NCBI GenBank assembly: GCA_964633285.1
Contig: CAZWGA010000005.1
Coordinates: 62,001 to 126,000 of the forward strand
DNA from: 20CM-2-55-15 sp964633285
GTDB lineage: Bacteria; Acidobacteriota; Terriglobia; 20CM-2-55-15
Direction of reading: 5' to 3'
DNA: 64,000 nt
Positions 15,680 through 25,198 of this stretch are shown piece by piece. The position numbers and the translations under genes are program-made. Below the pieces are notes generated by a model. It did not search any database. It was not told the origin of the DNA and saw only the letters and a list, made by a program, of their open reading frames with translations. Every line of letters starts with the position of its first letter. The stretch's first letter is position 1.

Positions 15680-17392
15680 CTACGCCGGCTCCAACTCGAT
15701 ATTTTTTCCACCGTCATCGATGGATTTAATCTTGAACGCGCGCACCTCGCCCTTGGTGTAGGCTCCCACCGTTGAACCCGCCGGCTTGATACCGCCCTTC
15801 CATGCCGCGGCCAGTTGGTCGGCCAGTGATCCACCGCCCGGAACTGCGGCGCCACTTCCGGATCCTTCATCGACAGTGCAGACACCGTGAATACCTTCGC
15901 CCAGTTCAACAGTCACTTTGTTCCCACGGACGTCGAGCACTCGCCCGCTCACCCGATCGCCTGCCGCGGCGGTCTGAGCGAATTCGTTGGCGGCAGTCGG
16001 CGCCAGTTGTTTCATGCCTAGTTTCAAACGCTTCGTTTCCGGATCGGCGGACAGCACCATCGCGCGCACCACTTCACCGGCTTTGACCACATCGCCGGGA
16101 TGCTCGATACGCTTATCACTCGTGAATTCCGACACGTGAATCAAACCTTCGATTCCTTCTTCCACTTCCACGAACGCGCCGAACTTTGCCAGCCGCGTCA
16201 CTTTCCCCTCAATGATTTTGCCTTCGGGATAGCGCTCTTTGATGGTGTCCCATGGATTCCCCAGAACCTGCTTCAATCCAAGGCTCAGACGCGCGTTCTC
16301 GCGATCGACCTTCAGTACAACCGCTTCCACGCGCTCACCCTTCTTGACAACCTCGCTCGGACGTTTGATGCGTTTGGTCCAGGACATTTCCGATATGTGA
16401 ATCAATCCTTCAACCCCGGGCATGACCTCCACAAAAGCGCCGAAGTCCGTCAGACGCGTGATTTCACCTGTGACGCGATCGCCGGGATTCAATGTTGCCG
16501 CGGCTTGTTCCCACGGGTTGGGGGACATTTGTTTCAAGCCGAGCGAGACCTTGCCGTTTTCCCTGTCGACTTTCAGGACTTTGAGATCCAGCGCATCTCC
16601 GGCGCTCAACTCCGTGGAGGGATCGGTCACACGAGACCAGGAAATGTCGCCGACATGAAGCAGGCCATCAACGCCGCCGATGTCGATGAACGCCCCGTAC
16701 TCGGCGAGCGAACGGACCACGCCGCGCACGACCGCTCCTTCTTCAAGTGTGGCGAGCGCGTTCTGGCGCACCTGCCGGGCTTCTTCTTCCATGACCGAGC
16801 GCCGATCGACGACAACATCTTCATCGTCGACATCGAGTTTGATGATGCGGCAGCGAATTTCCTGTCCTACCAGTTTCTCCATCTCCACCGCATCGCGGAC
16901 TCCGCTTCGGGATGCGGGCATGAAAGCTCGCGTTCCGACATCCACGGTCAGGCCGCCTTTAACAACTCCGGTAACCCGGCCTGCAATGATTTCCTTCTGC
17001 TCAAAAGCCCGCGAGAGCCCATCCCAGTCGCGGGGGCGCGGCCCCGTGACTCGGGAAAGCCTGGCCATGCCTTCCTTATCGAATCCGGTAACCGCGACGT
17101 CAAACGTGTCGCCTCGCTTGACCGATAGATTGCCGTCTTTGTCACGCAGATCGGCGGCATGAATGACGCCTTCGGATTTGGCGCCATAGTCGATCAGAAC
17201 AAAATCCCCGGACACCCCAACGACAGTTCCGCGAAGCGCCCGCGCGGCAGGTCTGCCCCTGCCTTTCCCCTTACCTTTACTTTTTTCTTTGCCGGCGCCG
17301 GCGGGGCGATTCGCGTTTTCAAATTCCTTGAGAATGTCCGCAAAGGAAGTGTCCGCGGCGTCGTCACCCTGTTGCTGAGAATCGTCTTCCAT
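15680..17392 (-). CDS. rpsA: 30S ribosomal protein S1
   Basis: 570 residues with six S1/OB-fold repeats (about 52-115, 135-202, 220-290, 305-376, 392-462 and 475-560). Repeats 3-5 are the best conserved, e.g. GVVRSLAEYGAFIDIGGVDG, GEITRLTDFGAFVEVMPGVE and GKVTRLAKFGAFVEVEEGIE. The N-terminus has a Gly/Lys/Arg-rich patch (KEKSKGKGKGRGRPAAR). It binds mRNA on the small ribosomal subunit. AGGAG lies very close to the ATG. It starts five bases after a secreted VOC-domain gene, an unusual partner for rpsA. Confidence 0.9.
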   Translation of the reverse strand: MEDDSQQQGDDAADTSFADILKEFENANRPAGAGKEKSKGKGKGRGRPAARALRGTVVGVSGDFVLIDYGAKSEGVIHAADLRDKDGNLSVKRGDTFDVAVTGFDKEGMARLSRVTGPRPRDWDGLSRAFEQKEIIAGRVTGVVKGGLTVDVGTRAFMPASRSGVRDAVEMEKLVGQEIRCRIIKLDVDDEDVVVDRRSVMEEEARQVRQNALATLEEGAVVRGVVRSLAEYGAFIDIGGVDGLLHVGDISWSRVTDPSTELSAGDALDLKVLKVDRENGKVSLGLKQMSPNPWEQAAATLNPGDRVTGEITRLTDFGAFVEVMPGVEGLIHISEMSWTKRIKRPSEVVKKGERVEAVVLKVDRENARLSLGLKQVLGNPWDTIKERYPEGKIIEGKVTRLAKFGAFVEVEEGIEGLIHVSEFTSDKRIEHPGDVVKAGEVVRAMVLSADPETKRLKLGMKQLAPTAANEFAQTAAAGDRVSGRVLDVRGNKVTVELGEGIHGVCTVDEGSGSGAAVPGGGSLADQLAAAWKGGIKPAGSTVGAYTKGEVRAFKIKSIDDGGKNIELEPA

Positions 17393-17397
17393 AGCTC

Positions 17398-18234
17398 CTA
17401 TTTCCCCGCCAGACCTTCGATGAGTTCGACATCGTTTCCAAGACTGTCCACGAACATGGCGGTTTTCAATCCGTCGGCGTTTGTCGAAACGGGTTTCGAA
17501 ATCTTTACTCCATCCGCTTCGAGTTTCTTCACAAAAACGTCAATGCCTTTCACTTCGAGCGCAAATCGGTCAAGGATCGTTCCTTTGTTGGAACTTGGAG
17601 CTGGTGGCGGCGCCGCTGCGCCGCGGCCTCTGCCGCCCGCGGCCGTGAAGTCGATGGAGATCCATTTATCCGGTGAAGTCAACAACGCGCTGGGCACAGC
17701 GCCGTTGCGGCGCGCGTTCTCGGAAGCGCCGAATTCTTTGACATACCACGCGCGCGCGTTGACGCCGTCCTGCTGGCTCGCAACGAAATAATGAATGTGA
17801 TGCGCCGCGGGCATTTCAGGGCCGTTCGGATCATCGATGAACTCGAGTCGCAACGCATTGGGCAAATCGATGAACTGCGCCTTGGGAGCCGCTTGAATCC
17901 CGGCAGCCGTCAGTTTGGCCCGGGTCGGATCCAGGTCCTTTGCCCAGATTCCAAGATGGTTAACCAGCGGAGTCCCCGCTGCAGGCTCGCCTTTGGTTAA
18001 TACGATGAAGGCGCCCGGAATTTTCAACATTTCCGTTTTTCCGACCATCACGGGCTTCGCGCCGAAAATATCAACCCAGATTTTCTTGTGCGCGGCGACG
18101 TCGGGAACCGTGTAGTAAACCGCGCCCAGCGAAACGCCTGAGGTTGTCGGCGGGGCAAGCTGAGCCTGGAGCAAAACCGCGGCTGAGCTGATCACGAACA
18201 GGGTAAATACGATGGCGATCAAGATCTTCATCAT
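17398..18234 (-). CDS. secreted glyoxalase/VOC-superfamily protein
   Basis: 278 residues from the ATG at 18234, chosen because GGAG lies six bases upstream and a signal peptide (MKILIAIVFTLFVISSAAVL) follows. It carries two VOC halves: SLGAVYYTVPDVAAHKKIWV to LEFIDDPNGP, then AHHIHYFVASQQDGVNARAW to MFVDSLGNDVELIEG. The ending DSLGNDVELIEG is the usual last strand with a metal-ligand Glu. A Gly/Arg/Pro insert (GGRGRGAAAPPPAP) lies in the second half. Substrate unknown; periplasmic. It is upstream of rpsA in the same direction. Confidence 0.85.
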   Translation of the reverse strand: MMKILIAIVFTLFVISSAAVLLQAQLAPPTTSGVSLGAVYYTVPDVAAHKKIWVDIFGAKPVMVGKTEMLKIPGAFIVLTKGEPAAGTPLVNHLGIWAKDLDPTRAKLTAAGIQAAPKAQFIDLPNALRLEFIDDPNGPEMPAAHHIHYFVASQQDGVNARAWYVKEFGASENARRNGAVPSALLTSPDKWISIDFTAAGGRGRGAAAPPPAPSSNKGTILDRFALEVKGIDVFVKKLEADGVKISKPVSTNADGLKTAMFVDSLGNDVELIEGLAGK

Positions 18235-18327
18235 ATGGAACTCCATCTCCTTTACGGCTTGGGATTCTAATGATCGTTCCGGGTTTTGTCGATGCGTCAT
18301 TCCCCCCTGGTACAGGGAGGGGAATGT

Positions 18328-18349
18328 TTCTACCGCAATTGCGGTAGAA
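18328..18349. promoter_or_regulatory. perfect 22-bp palindrome upstream of the kinase gene
   Basis: TTCTACCGCAA at 18328-18338 is followed immediately by its exact reverse complement at 18339-18349. It ends 13 bases before the kinase ATG (18363) and lies in the divergent region between the VOC and kinase genes. A second, imperfect dyad of C-runs and G-runs lies at about 18302-18322. It may be an operator for a dimeric regulator, or an mRNA hairpin next to the start codon. Confidence 0.55.
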
Positions 18350-18362
18350 TCGCTGCCCGATT

Positions 18363-20831
18363 ATGCCGTTGACTCACGGTGAGAAGCTCGGCCCTTACGA
18401 AATCATAGCCCTTATCGGCGCCGGTGGAATGGGCGAAGTGTATCGCGCAACCGACACACGCCTTGACCGCGATGTCGCCATCAAAGTTTCAACGGAGCGC
18501 TTCACGGAAAGATTCGAGCGGGAAGCCCGGGTCATTGCATCGTTGAATCATCCCAACATCTGCCGGCTTTATGACGTCGGTCCGAATTACCTTGTCATGG
18601 AATTTGTGGAAGGGCCGCAGCTCAAAGGTCCGCTGCCGGTACGCAAAGCGATTGAATACAGCGGGCAAATTCTGGATGCGCTCGATGCGGCGCACAAGAA
18701 AGGCATCACACATCGCGATTTGAAGCCGGCGAACATTCTCGTGACGAAACAAGGAATCAAGCTCCTCGATTTCGGTCTCGCTCACATTGCGGTGGAGGGT
18801 GACAATCCCACGCTCACCCGCACCGGCGCAGTTATGGGCACTCCGGCGTATATCGCGCCCGAGCAATGGGACGGGCACGCTCCCGACTCGCGTGCGGATA
18901 TTTACGCATTCGGTTGTGTCCTGCACGAATTGTTGACCGGCAAACTGGCGGCGAAAGAGCGCAGCCCGGTACAGCCTGCATCGCTCGAAAACATTCTCCG
19001 AACATGCCTCGAAAACGATCCCGACGATCGCTGGCAAACGGCTCGCGATCTCAAACGGAATCTCATCTCGGCAGCAGAACAACCAACCGTGGCCGAGGCG
19101 CAGCCAAGCCGGATCTGGCCATGGGTTGCCGCGGCAACGTTGGTGCTTGGCGCTCTTTCAGGCTGGGTCATCGCGCGCTTTTCGACGCCCTCTGCCCACG
19201 AGCCCCTGCTCCGCCTGCAGATCAGTGCTCCCGAAGGCGGCCGGTTTCTCTTCGGAAACAATGTCGGCGGTATCGCGTTGTCACCCGACGGGAAGACGGC
19301 CGCATACGTGGCGACGGTGGGAGGAAAAACAGCGGTCTGGGTGCGGCCGCTGGATACCGGGACACCGCGAATGCTTGTGGGAACGAACGTCGCCGCATAT
19401 CCCTTCTGGTCGCCTGATGGAAAATCCATTGGATACTTCACATCGAATGACGTGCAGCGTGTGGACATCGCAGGAGGAGCACCCCAAAAGATCTGCGAAG
19501 TATCCGTCGGTCGAGGCGCTGCATGGACAACCGATGGACGAATTCTAGTTGGCAGCCTGTCCAGCGGTCTGCTTCAGTGCCCCGCATCCGGCGGAGTTGC
19601 AACTCCAGTGACAACCGTCGACACCGCCCACGGCGAAACGGCGCACCGCTGGCCACAGTTGCTTCCGGGAGACCGATTCCTGTACTGGTCTCAATCCACC
19701 AAGTCCGGGATCTATGCCGCGTCGTTCGCGAAACCCGGCGAAGCCACGCGCGTGCTTGATTCTGATGCGAATGCTCTGTATGCGTCCGGCTCGCTGCTGT
19801 GGCTCCGGGGCGGGACGCTCGTGGCCCAGCAGTTCGACGCGCGCACTTTCAAACTCACCGGGGATGCGCGTCCGATCGCCGATTCTGTCGCAAAGATCGG
19901 AGTGAACGGAAACATGGATGCTGCCGTTTCCGACAATGGGTTGCTGCTTTACAGCGCTTCCAACATATCGAGCCAGTTCCAGTGGTTCGACAAAACTGGA
20001 AAGGTACTGGGAACGATTGGGGAACCGGCTGAAAACGAAGCGTTCCGTTTATCACCTGACGGCCGCCGGATTGCGAGCGGACGCGACCGGCCGGGTATCG
20101 CAGACATTTGGATATGGGAAACGGAGCGCGGCGTAGCCAACCCTTTTACATTCACGTCGATTAGCACCTATCCCGTGTGGTCACCTAACGCAAACACTCT
20201 GGTATTCAATTCAGGCGCTCCGCGAAATCTATTTCGCAAGGATGTTGCCGGCCGCGGTGAACCGCAGCGTTTGTTTTCTTCTCCAATGAGTCAATTTCCA
20301 ACCGATTGGTCCAGCGATGGGAACTTCATCCTTTATTATGAAATCGCGCCGCGCACGCAGCGGGACCTTTGGTATTTTTCTCTAAAGGAAGGCAAGCCGT
20401 CGCCGTATCTTGTCACACCGGCCACGGAATCGTGGGGCCGCTTCTCGCCGGACACACACTGGGTGGCATACCAGTCGGATGTATCGGGCAGGTACGAGAT
20501 CTATGTTCAGAGTTTTCCGGTACCGCGCGGTGAATTCCGAATTTCCACTGCCGGAGGACAATTCCCAGCCTGGGGCAGCTCCGGCAAGGAGCTGTTTTAT
20601 GTTTCACCGGAGAACAAGCTGATTGCCGTCAACCTGAAGGCGGGAACTCAAATTGAGGTCATGTCGGCTCGCGAATTATTTGCACTGCCCTCGGCAGATA
20701 TTGGCTGGCCTCCGTTTGATGTTGCGGCGGACGGTCGCCTCTTGATCCGCGCAACGCCACAGCAGGGATTCGAGCCATTAAACGTGATCGCCAATTGGCC
20801 GTCCTTGCAGGGAACCCCATCCCGTCCTTGA
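18363..20831 (+). CDS. membrane Ser/Thr protein kinase with extracytoplasmic TolB-like propeller
   Basis: 822 residues. Kinase domain 11-235 with P-loop GAGGMGEV (19-26), catalytic Lys 41, HRDLKPAN at 117-124, DFG at 136-138 and MGTPAYIAPE at 158-167, so all key residues are present. One membrane span at about 251-271 follows. The C-terminal 540 residues are WD40/TolB-like (GGIALSPDGKTAAYVATVGG, YPFWSPDGKSIGYFTSNDV, RFSPDTHWVAYQSDVSGRYE), a layout common in Acidobacteriota. The propeller is presumably the periplasmic sensor for the cytoplasmic kinase. Substrates are unknown. Confidence 0.93.
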   Translation: MPLTHGEKLGPYEIIALIGAGGMGEVYRATDTRLDRDVAIKVSTERFTERFEREARVIASLNHPNICRLYDVGPNYLVMEFVEGPQLKGPLPVRKAIEYSGQILDALDAAHKKGITHRDLKPANILVTKQGIKLLDFGLAHIAVEGDNPTLTRTGAVMGTPAYIAPEQWDGHAPDSRADIYAFGCVLHELLTGKLAAKERSPVQPASLENILRTCLENDPDDRWQTARDLKRNLISAAEQPTVAEAQPSRIWPWVAAATLVLGALSGWVIARFSTPSAHEPLLRLQISAPEGGRFLFGNNVGGIALSPDGKTAAYVATVGGKTAVWVRPLDTGTPRMLVGTNVAAYPFWSPDGKSIGYFTSNDVQRVDIAGGAPQKICEVSVGRGAAWTTDGRILVGSLSSGLLQCPASGGVATPVTTVDTAHGETAHRWPQLLPGDRFLYWSQSTKSGIYAASFAKPGEATRVLDSDANALYASGSLLWLRGGTLVAQQFDARTFKLTGDARPIADSVAKIGVNGNMDAAVSDNGLLLYSASNISSQFQWFDKTGKVLGTIGEPAENEAFRLSPDGRRIASGRDRPGIADIWIWETERGVANPFTFTSISTYPVWSPNANTLVFNSGAPRNLFRKDVAGRGEPQRLFSSPMSQFPTDWSSDGNFILYYEIAPRTQRDLWYFSLKEGKPSPYLVTPATESWGRFSPDTHWVAYQSDVSGRYEIYVQSFPVPRGEFRISTAGGQFPAWGSSGKELFYVSPENKLIAVNLKAGTQIEVMSARELFALPSADIGWPPFDVAADGRLLIRATPQQGFEPLNVIANWPSLQGTPSRP

Positions 20832-20932
20832 AATGGGCTTTCAAACGAGACCCTCACCCTTTTTCCTTTTAGACACACCGGCTCGAAAGTAAAATGCCCG
20901 GAAGACTTCTTTACCGGAAGGGAGTGCCATCC

Positions 20933-22267
20933 ATGAGAATCAGACTTGCCTGTGCATTGGCGACAGCCGTCGCGTGCCTGATGTTTTCCGTCGTCTGCTT
21001 TGCCGCAGACTCGGTGACTTTCACGAAAGACGTTGCGCCGATTCTTCAGGAGAAGTGCCAGGAGTGTCATCATGCAGGGTCGATGGCGCCCATGTCTCTG
21101 GTGACCTATGCGGAGGCTCGTCCGTGGGCGAAAGCCATTCGGGAACGCGTGATCACGCGGCAGATGCCGCCATGGCACATCGATCCGACCGTCGGTGTTC
21201 AGCACTTCAAGAACGACATGTCGCTCAGCCAGGCTCAGATCGATACGATCGTCAACTGGGTCGATCAGGGAGCGCCGCAGGGAGACCCCAAGAACATGCC
21301 CGCTCCCCGGCAGTGGCAGAATGCGGATGAATGGAAAGCGGTAAAGGATTTGGGCCAACCCGACATCATCGTCAAATCCACGCCATGGACGATGCCCGCG
21401 CATCATCAGGATGTGTGGTGGCGTCCGGCATCGGACATCGGACTCACCGAACCGCGCTGGGTCCGCGCCGTTGAAATGCGTCCGGGATCACTCGCGGGAC
21501 GAAAAATTACACATCATGCCGTGGCGTATCTCGCGCAGGATGATCCCGACAGTATCGTCGCAGGAAGTACGGATGATCTGCGCGGACGCGCCATGCTGAT
21601 GGAATGGGCCATCGGCAAAGGCTACGATCTCTATCATCCCGACACCGGCAAGCTCCTGCTGCCGGGCTCGAAAATCTCCTGGGATATTCACTATCACGCG
21701 GTCGGCGAAGACATCCGTGACGATGTTGAATTAGGCATCTGGCTTTATCCGAAAGGTCAGGAACCGAAGTATCGAACGTTTCTGACCGGCTTCCAGGCAA
21801 TCAAGGGTCAGGACCGCAGCCGGCTCGTGGATATTCCTCCAAACAGCATCACGGTCAGCCAGCAGACCACCGTTCTGAAACAGGCCGCCATGCTTGAGAA
21901 TTTTCAGCCGCACATGCACCTTCGCGGCAAGGCCATGATGGTGGAAGCGATTCTTCCCGACGGCGCCAGCGAAGTCGTCAGCTATGTCGGCAAATTCAAT
22001 TTCAACTGGATGACCAATTACATCTACGCGGATGACGCCGCTCCCATGTATCCCAAAGGAACAATGATTCGCGTGACCGCCTGGTACGACAACACGCACG
22101 CCAATCCCAATAATCCCGATCCCGATCAATGGGTCGGTTTCGGCGATCGCACTGTTGATGAGATGGGACACGCGTGGATGAACGTCACTTACGTCAGCGA
22201 CGACGATTACAATGCATGGGCCGCGAAACACGACAAACGTCGCGTGGTGAATACCGCAGGCAAGTGA
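20933..22267 (+). CDS. secreted cytochrome c / copper monooxygenase-like protein
   Basis: 444 residues from the ATG at 20933 (GGAAGGGAG upstream; signal peptide MRIRLACALATAVACL). A c-type haem site CQECH lies at 42-46, in a cytochrome c-like domain (VAPILQEKCQECHHAGSMAP). The larger C-terminal domain has His clusters (KITHHAVAY, WDIHYHAVGED, QPHMHLRGKAMMVEA) like type II copper ascorbate-dependent monooxygenases (the PHM/DBM fold). Redox delivery from the haem to the copper domain is an inference. It overlaps the following gene by four bases. Confidence 0.8.
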   Translation: MRIRLACALATAVACLMFSVVCFAADSVTFTKDVAPILQEKCQECHHAGSMAPMSLVTYAEARPWAKAIRERVITRQMPPWHIDPTVGVQHFKNDMSLSQAQIDTIVNWVDQGAPQGDPKNMPAPRQWQNADEWKAVKDLGQPDIIVKSTPWTMPAHHQDVWWRPASDIGLTEPRWVRAVEMRPGSLAGRKITHHAVAYLAQDDPDSIVAGSTDDLRGRAMLMEWAIGKGYDLYHPDTGKLLLPGSKISWDIHYHAVGEDIRDDVELGIWLYPKGQEPKYRTFLTGFQAIKGQDRSRLVDIPPNSITVSQQTTVLKQAAMLENFQPHMHLRGKAMMVEAILPDGASEVVSYVGKFNFNWMTNYIYADDAAPMYPKGTMIRVTAWYDNTHANPNNPDPDQWVGFGDRTVDEMGHAWMNVTYVSDDDYNAWAAKHDKRRVVNTAGK

Positions 22268-23136
22268 TAAATCCCGTACAACGATTTTTCTTTCTGTGCG
22301 CGGTGTGTCTCGTTGTGCCTCTGGTGCTTCATTCGTTCGCCCAGAATCTCCCGCTCGAACCCATTCATGAAGCCGGCGCGAGTGTTACCGGCGCGTTTGA
22401 AGGCTGGTTCAGGAATGCGGACGGAAGCTTCAGCCTGCTTCTGGGTTATTTCAATCGCAACACGAAGCAGGAGCTCGACATCCCGATTGGCCCGAATAAC
22501 CGCATCGATGGCGGCGGACCCGACCAGGCCCAGCCGACGCACTTCTCAACCGGCCGTCAGTGGGGAATGTTCACGATTCGAGTGCCGGCCGATTTCGGCA
22601 AAAACAAATTGATCTGGACTCTGGTGGCAAACGGTCAGGAGTTGGTCATTCCGGCAAGTCTGCATCCCGATTACGAGATCTCACCGTTCAGCGAATCGGC
22701 CATCGGAAACACACCTCCGGTTTTGCGATTCACTGAAAATGGCCCTTCTGCACAGGGGCCCAATAACCTCGTTGTCGAACGAAGCGCAAAAATCGGCAGT
22801 CCCCTGGATCTGACAATTTGGGTTCAGGATGATGCAAAGCTCACGACGTCGTCAGGCGCTCCGCCGCGAAATCTCGGCCTGCCGGTTACGGTCCGCTGGA
22901 GCAAGTATCGAGGACCGGGCGTGGTGACATTCTCAAACATGCGGCCCGTTGTTGAAAAGCTTGCCGGTGGAACTCCCGGCGTTCCCTTCAGCGGGAAAGC
23001 CACGGCCACCGCGACATTCAACTTACCCGGCGATTACATGCTGCACGTTGTTCTCAACGACTATTCGGGTGAGGGCGGCGGTGGATTTCAATGTTGCTGG
23101 ACGAGCGGCAAAGTCCGGGTCCGGGTCACTCCATAG
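22264..23136 (+). CDS. secreted protein of unknown function
   Basis: 290 residues from a GTG that overlaps the stop of the cytochrome/monooxygenase gene (GTGA). It has a signal peptide (RFFFLCAVCLVVPLVLHSFA). The mature protein is beta-rich (ASVTGAFEGWFRNADGSFSL, MFTIRVPADFGKNKLIWTLV, NLPGDYMLHVVLNDYSGEGG). The last part resembles an Ig-like fold, with two adjacent Cys (FQCCW). Coupling suggests it works with the upstream redox protein. I recognise no family. Confidence 0.75.
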   Translation: MINPVQRFFFLCAVCLVVPLVLHSFAQNLPLEPIHEAGASVTGAFEGWFRNADGSFSLLLGYFNRNTKQELDIPIGPNNRIDGGGPDQAQPTHFSTGRQWGMFTIRVPADFGKNKLIWTLVANGQELVIPASLHPDYEISPFSESAIGNTPPVLRFTENGPSAQGPNNLVVERSAKIGSPLDLTIWVQDDAKLTTSSGAPPRNLGLPVTVRWSKYRGPGVVTFSNMRPVVEKLAGGTPGVPFSGKATATATFNLPGDYMLHVVLNDYSGEGGGGFQCCWTSGKVRVRVTP

Positions 23137-23176
23137 ACCTTTAAACAACAGGTGAACACGTAAATCGAGTCCGGGA

Positions 23177-24406
23177 TTACGGCGCCGGTTCAATACGGAG
23201 CATGGCGCCGGCATCTTCATCTGTGAGCAGATAAAGAAGTCCGTCCGGACCCTGGCGAACATCACGAATGCGTTGATGAAGATCCGTGATCAGGCTTTCA
23301 CGCCGTTGCTCGCCTTTGTCGTTGAAGACGATGCGTTCAAGGTGGCCTGTTGCGCCGATGCGTCCGACGGTCATTGATCCCACAAACAGATTGTTCTTCC
23401 AGGCTGGAATTCGATCCGAGGTCAGGAACGCGATCCCCGATGTCGTGATCGACGGAACCCAGAATATTTTCGGCAACACCATGCCCTGCGGCGTTTCGCG
23501 TTCGTTCAGCGCGGTTCCATCGTAGTCGTGACCATAAGTCACCAGCGGCCATCCGTAATTCTTCCCCGGCTTGATGACATTCACTTCGTCGCCGCCCTGT
23601 GGACCATTTTCGGTTTCCCAGAGTTCGCCGTTCGTTGGATGAAACGTGAGTCCCATGACCGTGCGATGGCCCATGGAATAAATCTCCGGACGATATCCGG
23701 ATTTGCCGGTGAAGGGATTGTCTTTGGGAATCGTTCCGTCGTCATTGAGACGCAGGATCTTGCCGACGTCATCCATGGGATCCTGCGGCCCCTTCTCATC
23801 CCGGTGATGCGACGACGCCATGAAGAGTGTTCCATCTGGAGCAAACAACAGCCTCGACGCGTCGCCTCCGGAAAGCGCGGTCCACGGTTCCGCTGTGAAA
23901 ATCTCTTTCACATCGACAAGCGCCTTGCCGTCGAAGCGTCCGCGGGCAAGCGCGGTCGTGTAAACCTGTGGTGGTCCGCCGCCGCGGCCGCCGGCCGCAG
24001 GGGGCGCCGCCGGCACCGGTGCTCCCGGCTTTGGCTTCGAGATGTTGTACGTGAGGTAAACCAAACCATTCGAAGCGAACTTCGGATGAAGCGCGATATC
24101 CAGCAATCCGCTCGTGCCGCCCGCCTGCACTTTCGGAACACCGGCCACCGGCTCGGGATCCAGCACGCCATTGCGGATGATCCGCAGCCGTCCCGCGCGC
24201 TCCGTCACAAGGATGTCTCCATTCGGGAGCCACGCCATGCTCCATGGATGCGAGAGTCCCTTCGTCACGACCGACACGCGGATTTTCGTATTCCGCTCTG
24301 ATGTTGTATACGTCCATGGCCCGTCTCCCAGAACGTTCGCGCCGCGTTGCTGGGCATCCGCCATGGAAACTGCCGCCAGAATCAAAACTAAAATGAGTCG
24401 CTTCAT
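23177..24406 (-). CDS. PQQ-dependent sugar dehydrogenase (GSDH/sorbosone type)
   Basis: 409 residues with a signal peptide. The family pattern is clear: GLSHPWSMAWLPNGDILVTE near the N-terminus, LLDIALHPKFASNGLVYLTY, GKILRLNDDGTIPKDNPF, EIYSMGHRTVMGLTFHPTNG, ENGPQGGDEVNVIKPGKNYG and GPDGLLYLLTDEDAGAMLRI. It is a periplasmic six-bladed propeller that oxidises aldose sugars with PQQ and Ca. The His in LSHPW corresponds to the usual catalytic base. A Gly/Arg/Pro insert (APPAAGGRGGGPP) lies in an early blade. Confidence 0.92.
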   Translation of the reverse strand: MKRLILVLILAAVSMADAQQRGANVLGDGPWTYTTSERNTKIRVSVVTKGLSHPWSMAWLPNGDILVTERAGRLRIIRNGVLDPEPVAGVPKVQAGGTSGLLDIALHPKFASNGLVYLTYNISKPKPGAPVPAAPPAAGGRGGGPPQVYTTALARGRFDGKALVDVKEIFTAEPWTALSGGDASRLLFAPDGTLFMASSHHRDEKGPQDPMDDVGKILRLNDDGTIPKDNPFTGKSGYRPEIYSMGHRTVMGLTFHPTNGELWETENGPQGGDEVNVIKPGKNYGWPLVTYGHDYDGTALNERETPQGMVLPKIFWVPSITTSGIAFLTSDRIPAWKNNLFVGSMTVGRIGATGHLERIVFNDKGEQRRESLITDLHQRIRDVRQGPDGLLYLLTDEDAGAMLRIEPAP

Positions 24407-24495
24407 AAGGCGCAGAGGCTAACAAAAATGGGAACAGAGAGCAATTTCAGTGGATACTTCATTTCAGTAGTCGTCTCTGTGGATCTGAAGACTGT

Positions 24496-25188
24496 ATGTC
24501 GAAAACGCGCATTATCGATTGCGTTCGAAAACTGGATTGTGAATCCACGAAGAAGCTGTTGGATGCGAAACCGGAATTGCTCACGATCATTGACTCCTCG
24601 CGCAGGAATCTGCTCCATCTCGCAGCGTCGGCGGACTGCCGGAAGCTGAAATTGCCGGAAGCCGCTGCAGTACGCATGGTGGATCTTCTTCTGAACCGCG
24701 GACTGGACATCGAATCACCGTACGGCAGGGACGGCGTTACGGTTTTGTTCTGCGCCGTTGCGCGCGGCAGGAATACCACACTGCTCAAACGGCTGCTCCG
24801 GCGCGGAGCCAAAGCCGCAAACGCTCCGGGCGGTGGCCTGTTCGCAGCGGGCTGGTGGAATGATGTCGAGGATCTCGATCTGCTTTTGCGAGCCGGATCG
24901 CCCATCGACGCCGTTGTCGGCATCACTCCTTTTCTGTCCTGTTGGCTTTGGAAGCAATTCGATGCCGCAAAACATCTCGCGCTGAAAGGCGCGAATGTCA
25001 ATTTTCAGAATCCGAAAAACGGCAAAACGGCTCTTCATTACGGCGTCGAGAGAGAATACGATCCGGATCTGTTGCGTTTTCTGGTGAAGCATGGCGCTTC
25101 ACCGGATATTCAGGATCACGACGAAGTCACGGCCCGGCAGCGGGCATCGCGGAAACGCGGCAGGAAATTCGCCGCCGTTTTCGAGTGA
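24496..25188 (+). CDS. ankyrin-repeat protein
   Basis: 230 residues with no signal peptide, so probably cytoplasmic. About five ankyrin repeats are visible: RRNLLHLAASADCRKLKLPE, DGVTVLFCAVARGRNTTLLK, DVEDLDLLLRAGSPID, ITPFLSCWLWKQFDAAKHLA and GKTALHYGVEREYDPDLLRF. It acts by protein binding; the partner is unknown. The gene is followed 10 bases later by an EVE-domain gene in the same direction. Confidence 0.85.
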   Translation: MSKTRIIDCVRKLDCESTKKLLDAKPELLTIIDSSRRNLLHLAASADCRKLKLPEAAAVRMVDLLLNRGLDIESPYGRDGVTVLFCAVARGRNTTLLKRLLRRGAKAANAPGGGLFAAGWWNDVEDLDLLLRAGSPIDAVVGITPFLSCWLWKQFDAAKHLALKGANVNFQNPKNGKTALHYGVEREYDPDLLRFLVKHGASPDIQDHDEVTARQRASRKRGRKFAAVFE

Positions 25189-25198
25189 GACACAAATC

